DNA from: Nyssa sinensis
Taxonomy: Eukaryota > Streptophyta > Magnoliopsida > Cornales > Nyssaceae
Assembly (NCBI GenBank): GCA_008638375.1
Contig: CM018035.1
Coordinates: forward strand, 25,408,807 to 25,472,806
Reading direction: 5' to 3'
DNA: 64,000 nucleotides
Shown: in pieces, positions 23,221 to 35,776 of the stretch
Layout: each line of letters begins with the position of its first letter
Position numbering within the stretch: the first letter of the stretch is position 1
Position numbers and translations under genes: made by a program
The notes under the pieces: generated by a model
What the model was told of the DNA's origin: nothing
Seen by the model: the letters and a program-made list of their open reading frames with translations, nothing else
The model's database searches: none

Positions 23221-23337
23221 GAAGAAGTAGGTTAAAAGTGGAAAAAATCAACTTTCAACACTTTGGAAAAAAAATCAGAAAATGAAAAAAAATCAGCTTG
23301 CAGCAAATACACTGTTGATATAGTGTTAGTGCAGCAG

Positions 23338-23470
23338 ACCAGCCCCCAGCTGCAACCGCAGCCCCGCGCTCCTCTGCGTGCACCGCTCGCTTGTGGCATG
23401 CCACGCATGCCCTTCCACGCATGTGCGCGCCTGCCTGCTGTCTTACCCATGCTTGCCCAGCCTAACAGCC
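23338..23470. other. GC-rich patch in LTR
   Basis: A sharply GC-rich stretch in an AT-rich neighbourhood, with ccacgcatg and ccgcgctcc words. Overlapping frames on both strands (23263-23604 plus, 23516-23232 minus) are open because of the composition and are not taken as genes. Confidence 0.55.
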
Positions 23471-23474
23471 CCTT

Positions 23475-23670
23475 GACACCACCCCTTGGCCATCCTTTTG
23501 GGCCATGTTTGGCCATCTTTTTAGACTATGTTTGGCTACCTTTTTTGGGCTATGTTTGGCTAATCCCTAGGCCATGTTTAGCCACCCTTCTGGGCCGTGT
23601 TTAGCCACCTATTGGGCCATATTTGGCCACTCTTATGGGCCATGTTTGGCCACTTTCTTAGACAAATTTT
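23475..23670 (+). repeat. Tandem repeat of 27-30 bp (gggccatgtttggccac)
   Basis: About seven diverged units of the type gggccatgtttggccacctt. Each contains ggcca and tggcc, so single units can form short hairpins. Confidence 0.8.
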
Positions 23671-25068
23671 GGTAGGCCTTTTGACCTATTCTTGGCTTAT
23701 GTCTTAGGGCATTTGGGACCCATTTGGGCCATTGTTTCAAGGTATATTTAGAGACATTTTGGGGCTATTTTGGAAGCCATACTTGAACATGACTTAGACT
23801 AATTTTGACTATTAGTTGGGGGAGATATTTGATTGGCATTTGAAACCCATCTTGAGTAAGTCTAGTAGCAAATTTTCATTCTAACTTTTGGAAAAATATG
23901 GAGAAACAAATGAGTAATAAACTAAATCCATTTAATTGCCTATTATTTATTTTTCTCAATTCATTTCACTCACTCCCCGAGTTTATGAAAAATTTGGGGC
24001 TTGACTTATTGTTTCCCCCCTTTAGCTAACTATTTCGCTTTGTCATTTGTTGATCCTATAATCATGGATCAAATAGTTTATAATGCTTAAACAAGACATA
24101 ATTTAAGCTAAATCATTACTTTCTTGTTCTTTTTAGCCTGAATGGACCTTGTTTTTGGACTTAGAAGCCCCAAAAATTTTAATATAGGTCCCTTTTCATT
24201 TTTTGAGTTCATATGGTAGTTTATTCTACAATTAGGGGTATATCTATAATTTTTTCATTTTATGTGTTGTATTTTTCGGCACTTAATTTCCAAAAATGGA
24301 CTCCATTATTGAACTTAATGGCCCTAACAACCTTAGGATGGGTCCCTTATATTTTCTGAACTCATTTGGTAGTTTATAGGAACTTAGTTGGAATTTATCA
24401 AGTTGTGTTCAAATTTATTGTATTTATTTTGTTAAAAAGGGCTCCACTATCGAGTCTGAAACGTAAAAAAAATTTCTGTAAATAGTTTGGACTTAAAATA
24501 ATTAATTTTTAAGAATAATACCAATTTATAATTCTGCCAAAAAAGTTGACTAAATCATAATTTTCCTTAATTTGGTTCATTGGTTTGTAATTTGGAAAGT
24601 CAACTACTTTGTAATTTTTTTTCAAATTCTTCACTACTTTATAATTATTTTTATTTAAATTTTCATCATGATATCTTATGGTTTTTACCCTTAATAATCA
24701 TAAAAACATCAAAACAAAATATTAAAATTAAAGGGATTGAATTCTAACCTAATTTGAAACTTTTTTGTAAATTTTCTTCCTTCTTTCTCATTCCTTAGTT
24801 TCTCTCTAAGTCTTCGCTTCTCTCTTTGAATGAATGGAGCTTTCACTTTCTCTCTTGGTTTGGTCTCCATAATGCGAAAAGAATGGAAGAGAAAAAGGGT
24901 TATATATAGGTGAGTTTTAGGTTGCATGGTTGCCATGTGTTGGATTAAGTTTTCTTCTCAAATCCCTAGCATGACACTTCATCTCTTGCATGCATATTCA
25001 GGAAATTTATAGGAAGGTTTATCTCTCCTTAGTAAAGAATGGTGGAGCCTACATTATCATGTTATTAT

Positions 25069-25077
25069 TATTATTAT

Positions 25078-25109
<32 letters not shown>

Positions 25110-25110
25110 G
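25069..25110 (+). repeat. Microsatellites (tta)n, (ca)n, (ta)n
   Basis: Adjacent runs of tta, ca and ta dinucleotides. Confidence 0.9.
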
Positions 25111-25341
25111 TAGATGTATATCCATACATATACATATCATACATAACATATGGGTGATTTATCATACATGAATCCATGTAGATCCATAATTGTCATAATT
25201 TCTATGATGGATTTTTTTTATCATAGATTGGGTGTGGATCAGATGAGATTTTTGCTAAATAATTGGGGTTGTGTTCTAAATTTCCACTAAGTTAATTTGA
25301 TTAGCAAAATTTAAAAACTAATTCAGGGTCGGGATATTACA

Positions 25342-25480
25342 CGTTTTACCTCATAGGCTTGTTGTGCTTGCCTTTTGGCTCATTTGCTTGAGGTTTTGAT
25401 TGAGCTTTGTTCAACAAGTTCAGCCTTAACTTTCTTTCCACTTTATCTGTGTTATTTTTTCCAAAATACTATAGGTCTGC
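25342..25480. other. Unassigned spacer between LTRs
   Basis: Short T-rich stretch, probably part of the same older sequence as 15419-15797 and 19596-20085. No feature seen. Confidence 0.4.
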
Positions 25481-26062
25481 TGTAATGACCCAAAAAATCA
25501 TTAAAGGGTAATTTGGTAAATTATCAGCATAGACTAGGGTTAGACTGGTAATTAAAGGATGATGTGTTAGAAGAATTGTGAAATAAGTTGATAAGTCATC
25601 AAAATGACACAGAGAAGCTTGAATAGAATTTTGGTGATTTGTTTGGGACTGGTGTGAGTCCCAGGACTACACAGTCATAAATTGGATGCAAATAAATATG
25701 AAAATTCAAACGATTGAATTTGAAGAAACAGACAACGTATTTGGAATTAGAGCGTCAAAATTAACTAAGGTGCCAATTTTTGTGCATTTTCGAGATAGTT
25801 TATTTTCGGATGCGTGTGTGCGCACAATTGGCCAATTAGCCACGTGGCACATGGGGATGCATGCAAAGCTTCCATCAGAAGCTAAATGAAATATTTTTGG
25901 GTAATGAACAAGTGTCAACAAATTGGTGGTGTAGGAGGAAGTGCTAGTGTGTGTGAAGTGCAGATTAAGGGGACCAAAAAGAGGAGAAATGACTTGATGG
26001 GACTTAGAGGGGACAAGGATTTTTCTCTCTCCTCCTTTCTTCCCCCCATGTGAGAGACCAAC

Positions 26063-26194
26063 CCTTTTTTCTCTCTCTATCTCTCTCTTTCTCTCTCTCT
26101 CTCACTTTTCCTCTCATGGTTGGATTTATGAGTGTGTGTTTGAGTGTGTGTTTTATGAGAGAAGAAAAGTGTGTGTGTATGAGTAGATATATGG

Positions 26195-26226
<32 letters not shown>

Positions 26227-26230
26227 CAAT
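26063..26230 (+). repeat. Simple repeats (ct)n, (gt)n, (at)n
   Basis: A ct-rich run (26070-26104), then gt-rich and an at run (26196-26228), in the leader part of the LTR. The 60-codon frame over it is low complexity. Confidence 0.85.
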
Positions 26231-26370
26231 GAGTGCATGTGCGTGATGCAGTGTGTATATGTGTGTGAAACACACTATGAAACTAAGAAGGAAGAAGAGG
26301 AAAGAAATAGAAGAACGGAAGAAGGAAAAGAAAAGAGGAATGAAGGAAGAAATTAGACTATGGAAGGAAC

Positions 26371-27630
26371 TGTTGGGTTCATAACCATAGCGGAAGCGAT
26401 TTCAAAAATCTATTTGAATCTTTTTCTTTACATGAATCATACAATTTTGAAAAGAGAGTTAGAATTACCTTGTTTTTGATAATCTTGATTGTTGAAGAAG
26501 ACTTCTTGAAAGGATTGATGCAATCTTCCTTTCTCTTTTTCCTCTAGGTCTTTTCCTCTTTTCCCTTAGGCAAATCGTATCACAGAAGAGTGGGCTGCCT
26601 CTTATTTTTGTCTAGCACAAAAAACTTATAATAAACAGCTCCCTACATATCATATATATAGGGCTTAATTAGGGCAAGAGAAGGGATCTAGTAGGTCCCA
26701 CTAAGTTAGCTTTCAATTAGTCAATTAAATCTTAATTATCTCATAATTAAATTAATTAATTAATTAATTTCAATTACCTCTACTATATAATTGAAATTTC
26801 ACTCCAACTTAGTAAATAGAGTAAACCCAAATACACTATACTTTTGCAGTTGGCCCCTTTACATTGATATTAATAATCAGGATTATACTGTCAAATTAAT
26901 TCTTTAATTATTTTAACAACCTAATTCAATAATTATTATTCATTTGCAATTGGTCATCATTTTAATAAAAAATTTACTAAAAAGACCGGATCCGAATTTC
27001 AGTGATTAACCCTATTGAATTAACACAAAGGTGATATCCATCTCTCTAATATATAGAGTGTAGATTCCATCTTGAGAATATGTGTTCCTACAGTCTAAAT
27101 AATGACTTTCCAAGATACCGAGGTGTTGATCTAAAAGACCTCACTCATTGGTAACTTAAAGTCATCACTATTCATAACTTGAGTTCACTATCTTCTCAGG
27201 ATTAAGAGCTTACTACAAATAGTGAATAAGAAACTTATTAAAGGTGACAGTTCCAAATGATGCGTTTCTTATAGTGATCCAGTTTAATGTATTTCCAATA
27301 CACCAATACAATGACCTAGAGTCCACTACTTTGATGGTTGAGATAAACCACCTTATAACATAAAGGTTAACTATATTACAGCTTTACAAATAAGATGTCC
27401 AATCTTATCAATAGCTGTAAACAATTCTAAAATTACCTATATAAGCAATTCGTATCTCTTGTGTATAAATCTCATTTATACACATGAACCACTCCTAATG
27501 ACAATTCAAGGACAAATCATCTCATGATATAAAGCAACATCTAAACATATGGTAATATGAAACTCAATAATAAATCAAATCTATTAAATAATAATAAAAT
27601 ATCTTAGATATGAAGGCACACATCCCAACA
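26371..27630. mobile_element. Solo copia-type LTR (1260 bp)
   Basis: The ends are TGTTGGG and CCCAACA, with flanks ggaac and agaac (four of five matching). Copia LTRs of plants commonly begin TGTTGGG, with cataaccatagcggaagc close behind. Nothing coding is inside. It is inserted in the plus-strand giant LTR and is therefore younger than it. Confidence 0.8.
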
Positions 27631-29085
27631 AGAACTAGATGCGGTGGCCGTGGATAGATGGTTCAAGCTTTCTCTCTAATCTCTCTTTAGAAATCGGGAG
27701 CTATGGACGGCGGTAGGGGTTCTCTCAGACCTCTCATTTAGTCTGGAGTACGAAATGATGCGTGTATATATGATTGAGTGTGGGTTTTGGTGTGTTTTAA
27801 AGCGTGTATCTTTAACTGTGTGTGAGTGCGTTTAATGTGTGTTTGACAAAGAAAACCCACTTTCAAGTTTCCATGAGAATTGAGGAGTTTTGAACCTTAA
27901 GGATGATTGTAAAATGTCCCAAAAAGAATAACGGAAAGAAAAAGAATGAAAAATGGTGACTAGAGAGGGCAAACCTGCGAGTTGCAAGTAGTTCATCAGA
28001 ACTTAGGTTCCATTAGGAACCTTTGTTCTTAGGCTCATTCAATCTACAAAATTTGTCCAAATAGACTCCAAATGATGTCTAGAACAATTTAGGATCCAAA
28101 GGCGTAAAAATAATGCAAGAAAAATAGAGGAGAAAAACCTAAAATTTTTAATTTTTTGGCAAGGTTTGCCGGAGAAAATGACCGGAACTTCGTTGGCACC
28201 AGTTAACTCTAACAGTTGGTCAATGGTTGACCGCTGACTAGTCAATGGTCAAACCAGGGCAGAGGTCGGGTCAACCAGGTATTCGGGTCGGGTTAATGGG
28301 TTGGACCCGGGTCAATGGGTTATGCGACCTTAGGGGCTATTTAGTTGCACAAATTGGGAAAACTGGATTTTTGGGTTAAAAGTTCAAAAATGAACCGATT
28401 CAGATTTGAAAAGGTTCACTGTTGAATAGGTTCAAAAGTAAAAAATTACAAAAATGCCCCTCCATTTAATATATTGAAATTTAAAGAAAAATAGACATTC
28501 TTAAGGTTTTTGGGCATTCTGGACTCAATGGCGGGGTTGGTTTGGGCATTCAAGGACCCAGGGCGGTCCCACCTAAATATGAAAAATTAAAAAAATTCCC
28601 CTGATGATAATTTAAGCAATTTAAATGTTAATTAAAATCTGAAAAGGGTTATTTCAAGGTTTTTGGATGCCCAAAATTCAAATACATTATCAGATTGGAC
28701 AAATTAGGACCTGAAAATGGTCCCACCTAAATTAATAAAGTAACGATTATACCCCTAAACTTAAATTGAGCAATTAAAATCCAAATTAAGTTCGAAAGAG
28801 GCATTTCTAATATTTTTGGACACTATGAACTCAAATAGGACATCAGATATATGAAATGGTGACTCGGGGTGGTCCCACATGAATATATGAAATTACCATT
28901 ATACCCCTAGGCATGGGACATATATTTAAAAAGTTAATAAAATATATGGAGACCATTTTTAAGATTTTTGGACCTTCTAGATCCAATTATGAAAATACCC
29001 TTATGGGTTTAAAAGACATTCAAATGACTTAGAAATAATACGATAGGACTTTCTTAGGGTTTTGAGGCCCAAGAACAAGTTTCTG

Positions 29086-29761
29086 ATATCTATTTAGGCA
29101 AATGGGTACCCGATGTGTAGACTAATATGTAATTAGTCGTAGAGAACATAAATGTGATGATGGAGAAACCAACACGAAAAATAATTTGTGATGGAAAATT
29201 GTAAAGCCGGCCATACTCATGGAAGAATCCACTATCTGTGAGATTGATTATAACATGATGATGACATAAACTTAGTTCCTCAAGCTCCATTCTAATCAAT
29301 CGTCTTCAATCTCCCTTGTAGCAACAAGTCTCCACCATAGCTAAATTCTTCATACAACCGTAAGCTCCATGCGATCTTGAAATTCTTTGATCGGTACTCT
29401 TCTTATTGCAAACTCCATGCAACCTCGGACTCCCTTGATTGCCCATCAATGAAATCCACACCACAAAATCTTCAATTGAATTGATTATTGAGTCTCTTTG
29501 ATTGATTTGGATTAAGTGAGATAATCAAATCAATTTATGATGAGAGGAGAGATAAAGCATGAAACACATGTATGAATGTTCTCTAATGGAAGCCTTATTT
29601 CTCTTAAGTGTATAGCTTTTAAAAATTGAACTTTGATATTTGTTCTCTCTATAAAAAATTAAATTTTTGTCAATTTGTAGTTTAGAGATCGGATCTCAAA
29701 TAACTCTCTAAAACAAAAAACTATTATATTTTTGTGTTGTGTTCATTCGAACGAAGGAATG
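29086..29761. other. Unassigned, copia-LTR-like sequence
   Basis: Sequence with repeated 'agctccat..c' words (29287, 29366, 29410) that recalls the leader of Tork-type copia LTRs. The last part (29742-29756) has cattcgaacgaa and continues after the outer solo LTR at 37902. No coding seen. Confidence 0.35.
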
Positions 29762-30072
29762 GCTTATGTCACGACTCGAAACCCACCCTACGCGGATTTT
29801 GTGTCGTGGGGCCGGCCCAATGGCCGTCCATACTTTTTCCATTCCTTTACCAATGATAACAATAAGCAATATAACCATAACATCAAAGTGCGGAAGCCTT
29901 ATTACAATATTGTTCAAAAATGAAAATAAGTCTAACAATAACCAACATAAACCAAACATAAACCATTTGTTTTAGGTGGTGAGTGTATGGGAGAAACTAC
30001 TGTATTCTATTGTGCTCCCTGACTATCTACTTACACTCCTAACCTCTTACTATGGTTCTGTAGCATTCTCAC

Positions 30073-30840
30073 CTAAAAAATATAATGAATGGGATGAGCT
30101 AACAAAGCTCAATAAGTAAAAGCCTGTCTCAAATACAAGTTAGAGATTACATAGGAAAACATGAATTCAAGGTAACATGATAGCCAGTCATGACAACGAT
30201 TGCAGTTAACAGTAAAGTGCCACAAGGCCAATGAACAATAAAGTCCAATAACAAGTGTGAGTAGTAGTGTAGCATGGATATGGATAAAGCACAATAATCA
30301 CAATCAACACGAATACTACCACAATAAAACGGTCATAGTCAAGTACAACTAATGAGAAAACGGTCAATGCATGTAAAATACCCTCATAACTCCATATGTA
30401 AGAACACCTCTATCACCATATGTCCAATCACAAATTCGACCCGTAGGTTCCGTCAATCAGCCCATGGGTCTTGTAAATTAATAAAAACACCCCTATCACC
30501 ATTTGTCCCTTCACAGTCTCGACCCGTAGGTCCTGCCAACTCAGAAAACAATCGAATGGATAGTGTGACTGAGCACAAATCTGACATTCAATTATAAATC
30601 AACATTCTATAGTGATTTTATAAGAAGTGCATAAGGTATGAATGGCATGCGGTAAACATCAATCAATAAGGCGCAGTACAACATGGCAACAATGCGGTAA
30701 CAGTCAATAGGCAACCACCAGATAGGACAATATCAATGGTGGGATAACAATAGTGGTTACATACATGAGTACAAAGTTTTGACAGAAATAAAAATGATGT
30801 GGCTTGGAAAACCACGTATAAGCGATAAAAGTCTACTTAC
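30073..30840 (-). other. Predicted intron inside LTR (768 nt)
   Basis: Donor GATGAG|GTAAGTAGAC at 30841/30840 and acceptor ATATTTTTTAG|GTG at 30073/30072 on the minus strand. gatgagctaacaaagctc stands next to the acceptor, as in the other LTRs. Confidence 0.5.
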
Positions 30841-31622
30841 CTCATCAATGCGTCTTAGTATTCCGTGCCCTTCCTTTTCCCTTTTGAGTCTCCTATATAT
30901 CAGTAAACACATTTAAGCTATAATTTCATTTATCAAATTTATGCCTCGCTACTCTAAATATCTCTTTTATTAATTTATACTTTATGACTTCTAATTTGAT
31001 CTAATTTACCCAAGGGTAAAATGGTCATTTATATGTCTCTATTTTTTGGGTTCTGTTTTCATAATTTGGACTTCATCATTGACTCCAGAAGGTTTGAAAT
31101 AATAAAAATCCACTATTTACTTATGTCACATCCCGAACCCCACCCTACGCAGGATGTCGAGGACGTGACTGCCAGTCGGTCGCGACGCGACCAACCAAAG
31201 GCAAATTCTGAACTTTCCGACGAATTGCACTCCAACTGTAGGGTCAGATGCAGCGAAATTTAAAACTTTTTCTTTGTGTCACGGGAATGCAACTCACTTA
31301 TCCATCATAAGAATATGTATCACAGAGCAAGACTAAATCCAGTCAGTCAACAATTCTAATCTCAGAGCATATCTAAAATCAAGCATATAACAACATAGTA
31401 GATCTAATATCTCTAGAGTACCATTTAGTTCCATGAGCCATGTTCCAACATCTAGTGCATGTCAATCAAGTCAGTCGTATCATATCACTTACCCTGGATA
31501 TACAGATTCGATTCACAAGAATGTAAGTCTCTACAAATCAGTGCCATCTGATCCTTATTTGCAATGCCACTTGGCCTATTCACGTCATGTCATAGTATCT
31601 TCTAATCCAATGGAGGTAATTC

Positions 31623-32750
31623 CTGAAAAATGTCAGAATAATGGGGTGAGCTTAAATAAGCCCAGTGAGTAACACAGATTCCCTATCATGGGTTTCAAAA
31701 CCAGTCCTTGCTTCCAAGGCACGTGGATAATTTAATCATTTCAAAATAACAATTTTCTAAATCCATTTCATAAACAGTCTAGTACAATGGAACAAGATTG
31801 CACAAACAGTACAAACGAATCGGAACATAACATAACCAATTGAACAAAAACAATAACCATTGCCAATATATCGTTCAAGACACAGACACTTCATTAACGG
31901 AATGAATCACAGCTGAGACTGAGTGGGAACAATAAGTCAATCAAGACAGAGGCCTATGATCGACGGCTAAAACATAACGGATCTGAACAAGACATCAATC
32001 AAGACGAAGGCATACCTTCAATAGCTAGAACATAACGGAACTGAACAAAATCAATATACTAATCAAGACACAAGCACATCATGAACGGAACGAAACATAA
32101 CGGAGCTGAGTAGAAACGATATAACAATCAAGTCGGAGACATATCACTGGCGGAACGAATCATGACCGAACTGAACAACATTTTAATCAAGACAGGGGCA
32201 TGTCATCACGGGTAGAACATAACGGAACTGAACAATACATCAATCCAAACAGACCTATTATCGACCGGCGGTACACAATGGAATCGAACGTATCAATCAG
32301 GGACATAGACATAGCATTAACGGATAGCACATAACCGAACTGAACGGAATTCCTAACTCAAAGGACACAATCACATCGTGTGAAATGTAGTGCAAGGGGC
32401 CTACATTAAGTACGTACATTTAAACAATATAGTATTTAGACAGTATACTATACAAGTAGTACGGTACGACAAAATATCGTTCTTTGCCTATATCACATGG
32501 TTAGTTTAATCATTTCGGGAATAATGGTTCAATACATCCATTTATCTCAACAGTTCAAAACAGGCAAAATAGTACGGGATGCTAGCACAGGGATCAGGAA
32601 TATAGTCAGTTATTTAAAAAGACTAAAACCATGTCATAAGTGATATAGTACGAAAAGGCATGCATTTAAATAATTGCACTTAAATAATTGCATTCAAAAC
32701 AGATCAATAAATCAAGGGACAGTATCAAAACAGTGTTAGAAGTTACTCAC
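31623..32750 (-). other. Predicted intron inside LTR (1128 nt)
   Basis: Donor TTT|GTGAGTAAC at 32751/32750 and acceptor ACATTTTTCAG|GAA at 31623/31622 on the minus strand. The acceptor block (ggggtgagcttaaataagcc on plus) matches that of the LTR at 15803 closely. The repeat array of 60-65 bp lies within this intron and accounts for its greater length. Confidence 0.5.
31850..32365. repeat. Tandem repeat of 60-65 bp, about eight units
   Basis: Diverged units share cataacggaactgaacaa, then atcaagacagaggcat, then catcaacgga. Copies of the first motif are near 31972, 32031, 32096, 32160, 32219 and 32334. Confidence 0.75.
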
Positions 32751-33054
32751 AAACTTTTAGGTTTATCTCCTTGCGCAAATAATCTGACAACCTCCAAACA
32801 TTGTTTCAGGCACATCCTTGTACATCCTGAATAATCATCATTAATCATAGATAGATCAGAATTCATCCATTCAGGTCTTATTCGTCATCTTAGGTGTCTA
32901 TCGGATTACCTAAGATAGCCTAGTAGCCTATCGCCCTTCCATTGGGTCTCACCCGAGGCTATTTCATTCTTTAATTAGGCTTAGCAATTATTAGGATTAT
33001 ATCTTAAGTCATTTAGACTTCAATTGTTATCAGTCAGGCACTCATTCAACCTTA

Positions 33055-34040
33055 GGGGCAAAATGGTAATTTTACCATTTTTGTCTCGGATCCTGTCATG
33101 GTCTTCGGAATAGTCTTTATATCGTATATATGAAGTTTTAAGTCTTTTAGACTTTAATCGGTATCAGTTGGGTACTTATTTAGTCTTAGGGGCAAAATGG
33201 TAATTTGTCATTTTTGCCCGGGACCCTATCATGGTCCTCAGAACGTCCCATATATCTCATGTATAAATTTGTAAGTCCCTTGGACTTCATTTGGTATCTG
33301 CTTTAGATCTTCGGGACACATCGGTCATTTCTCGTTTTACGTGTTGACTGTCTCGGAGTCTTATTTAGCCCTTCAGTGTTCATAATTATACTTACGATAA
33401 TTTATCAGATTAGATTGACCTTTATCTTGCACTTACAGTGCTCAGGGGTATTTTGGTCATTTTACGTTTTGTGTAATTCTGACCCCGACTCGTCATCTAA
33501 TCAAGTATACAGTCTCACCAGTGTCTGGGCTCCTACCGGTATCAGTTTCGTACCAATCGGACTTTGTTTAGGTCTCGTACGGTATCAGGGGTAATTTGGT
33601 AATTTCACGTGTCATATTTTTCGGCACGTCAGTTCATAAAATGGACCTCACCATTGGGTCCAGAGCGTCCAACATAGTGAAATTGGACTGTCTGTTATGT
33701 TTAATCGGCCCTGGGTATCATTAAGGGCAATTCAGTCATTTACACCTACGTGTCTGTATTTTTCGGGACCTCGGTTCATTAAACGGACCTCACCGTTGAG
33801 TCCAGAATGCCCGAGATAGTCAAAATAGACTGTCTGATATTTTTATTTGGGTCTGGGTGCCATCAGGGGCAATACAGTAATTTACACCTACGTGTCTGTA
33901 TTTTTCGGGACTGTATTTCCAAAATCGGACTGTACCATTGAGTCCAGAATGCTTGAAATAGTGAAAATACACTATTTATTTACTTAATTTGGACTCCGTT
34001 TGACACATTTAATGTCTAGGGGTAAAATCATAATTTTACC
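33055..34040 (-). repeat. Tandem repeat of about 140 bp, about eight units
   Basis: Units start near 33055, 33188, 33310, 33444, 33587, 33724, 33865 and 34017. Each opens with a version of aggggnaatttggtaattt. The best preserved continue with cacgtgtcntatttttcggg, then cggacctcaccnttgagtcc and agaatg. The start, middle and end units differ most, as is usual in arrays that change by unequal exchange. Confidence 0.8.
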
Positions 34041-35680
34041 TATTTAATAAAATAATTAAATAATTATTTTATTATTTAATTAATTCTTCAGGGGCTTAAT
34101 TGTATAATTTTTCCAAAATCTGGGCCACTGTGTAATTCTTTAAAACAGTGGGGACAAATCCGTAATTTCAGAAAGTATTTGGGGTTCAAAATATAATTTC
34201 ATAATTTAGGGGTTCAAACCCAAGGGTTCAAGGGTTCATCAGTTGAACCGGTCCAAAATCATCAAGAACCAACCGGTTCAGTTCCTTCAGGAAAACCGGA
34301 ATTAAATATTCTAGTTAACCTCAATTTCCTTTAATCCTCGGATAGCTTATCCCCAAAACCTGATTTTAATTTATTAATTCCGCATCCAAACAGGCAGAAT
34401 TTGATTTTAAAACAATCAGTTTAGCCAAAACGACACCGTCCTATTAATTCGGTGGCACGCTCGTGGACAGACACGTGTCCGAGTCGACTGGGCCAACTCG
34501 CCTTGACTCGGTCAGTTCGGCCGAGTCAACTCCGTCTTCCCCATTGTTTTACCCTCGGTTGCCCTAGTTTCTGCAGATTTGTTTTCTTCAATTTCGTGAG
34601 TTTTGACACATGGTTTTCAACTGCCATCCATCCCATTATCTCTGGATGTCAAGCCAACAAATTGGCATCGATTTGGTGCTTCGAATCAAGCACAATGGCT
34701 CGGTTCAACAGAGGATAACCGAACCTGCAATTCGGTACGAAACCTTCATGCCTCAACCGTTTTCAATGCGGTTTGTTGCTAAATGATCCTCATGGTGTAT
34801 AGTTTCATTCCCCAATCAATAAAATCGGTTTAAAGCATCCAAATCACAAATGGTATTTTGTCACCGAACCTGTAACTAGCTTTTTGAGGGTGTTGCATGA
34901 GGCTTTAGGGTCGCGGATGGTGATTTTTAAACACCTACTGGGGTCTAGTGTAAGGCTCGGTTGGCCAAACTTGTTTTGGTCTCGGTCGTTTCAGACCTGC
35001 TACAGGGAAGCTCTATCCATGGCGGTTTCACTCACGGGTTGGGGTTCTAGGCCATTCCGACCCTTCTCAGTTGTTCTAGAGCAATCCTAGGCCTCTCAGT
35101 AGTGCATACATATAGTTTATATGGCTCAAACTATCAAAACAGTAACAAAACCCAAACAGAAAGATTTTTAGTTTAGGGATTTTACCTTGGTTCAGGCCTC
35201 TGCTCCTATATAGCTCAGTTCTGACCCCCTTGGTTGCCACAGTTTAGTCATGCCCCCTGAATCCTCTCTTCCTTTGGTGCATCACATTGAAGACATACAC
35301 ACACTCATGCATGCACACACTTTGGTCTCACACATGGATTTTCTCTAGCAGGTTCTTTCTCTCTCTAGACAATCAGTCTCACGGCCACATGCAACCTTCA
35401 GCTTTGTCACTCTCTCCATTTCTGATTTACACCCAAGACCTCTTTTTGTAACCCAAGTGAATCACCAATTCTTTATGCATAAGGTATATACACTTATACA
35501 TATATATCACTATATGTAGGTAGGTCAATGAGGTGATTGGGAATCAGAGAATGGAGTAGCTGGTGGGAGATGATGTAATCCATCATTTGGGGTTTGCATG
35601 TAACCTCATTGGTTGCTTTGGGTGGCAAGTTGGGGCAATTCAGAGATATATACAATTAAGTTGTATATATAGGCACAAAG

Positions 35681-35776
35681 GTCTGGGTAGCCCAACTGAT
35701 AAGTTTTTTGGATAAAATTCTTTCCCTCCATAGGTCAAGGGTTCAATTCCCCTTGACCACCAATTTGGCCATTTTT
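35681..35776 (+). promoter_or_regulatory. tRNA-like Pol III cassette, antisense to LTR
   Basis: A-box-like tagcccaactgat (35688-35700), B box ggttcaattcc (35740-35750, full match to GGTTCRANTCC), spacing 39 nt. A perfect 9-bp hairpin ggtcaaggg/cccttgacc (35733-35758) encloses the B box. A T5 run is at 35772-35776. Confidence 0.6.

Larger units (their letters stand above)
20091..25341 (-). mobile_element. Giant LTR (-), interrupted by another LTR piece
   Basis: Plus-strand ends are TGTCACGATTTGAAACCC and GGGATATTACA, as in the other minus-strand giant LTRs. Flanks are cattt and cgttt, a target duplication with one mismatch. The outer parts (about 20091-21290 and 23230-25341) show the usual intron-like unit and the gtatttttcgg type repeat (24240-24340). 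The middle is a plus-strand LTR piece. The long 5251-bp size is thus partly due to nesting. No coding sequence is seen. Confidence 0.7.
25481..29085 (+). mobile_element. Giant LTR (+), TGTAATGACCC family, with nested copia LTR
   Basis: It starts TGTAATGACCC. Its first 600 bp or so and its later part (27960-28450) are homologous, inverted, to 38430-40036, sharing for example ggaattagagcgtcaaaatt, gactggtgtgagtccc and cctgcgagttgcaagta. A pyrimidine/SSR leader (26050-26230) and antisense-type gggcattttggactcaa repeats (28440-29060) follow. The right end near 29085 is a change in sequence character only. It contains a 1260-bp solo LTR at 26371-27630. Confidence 0.6.

Noticed and set aside
25830..25860. 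A-box-like tggctaattggcc (minus) in the LTR at 25481
   Set aside because: No B box follows at the right distance, so it is not counted as a cassette.
31850..32365. CRISPR-like array
   Set aside because: Units are diverged, contiguous repeats without unique spacers, in a plant LTR.
35681..35776. Calling the A/B box cassettes true tRNA genes
   Set aside because: Acceptor and anticodon stems do not form in my reading. Only the boxes and a hairpin around the B box are convincing, so they are listed as tRNA-like cassettes.
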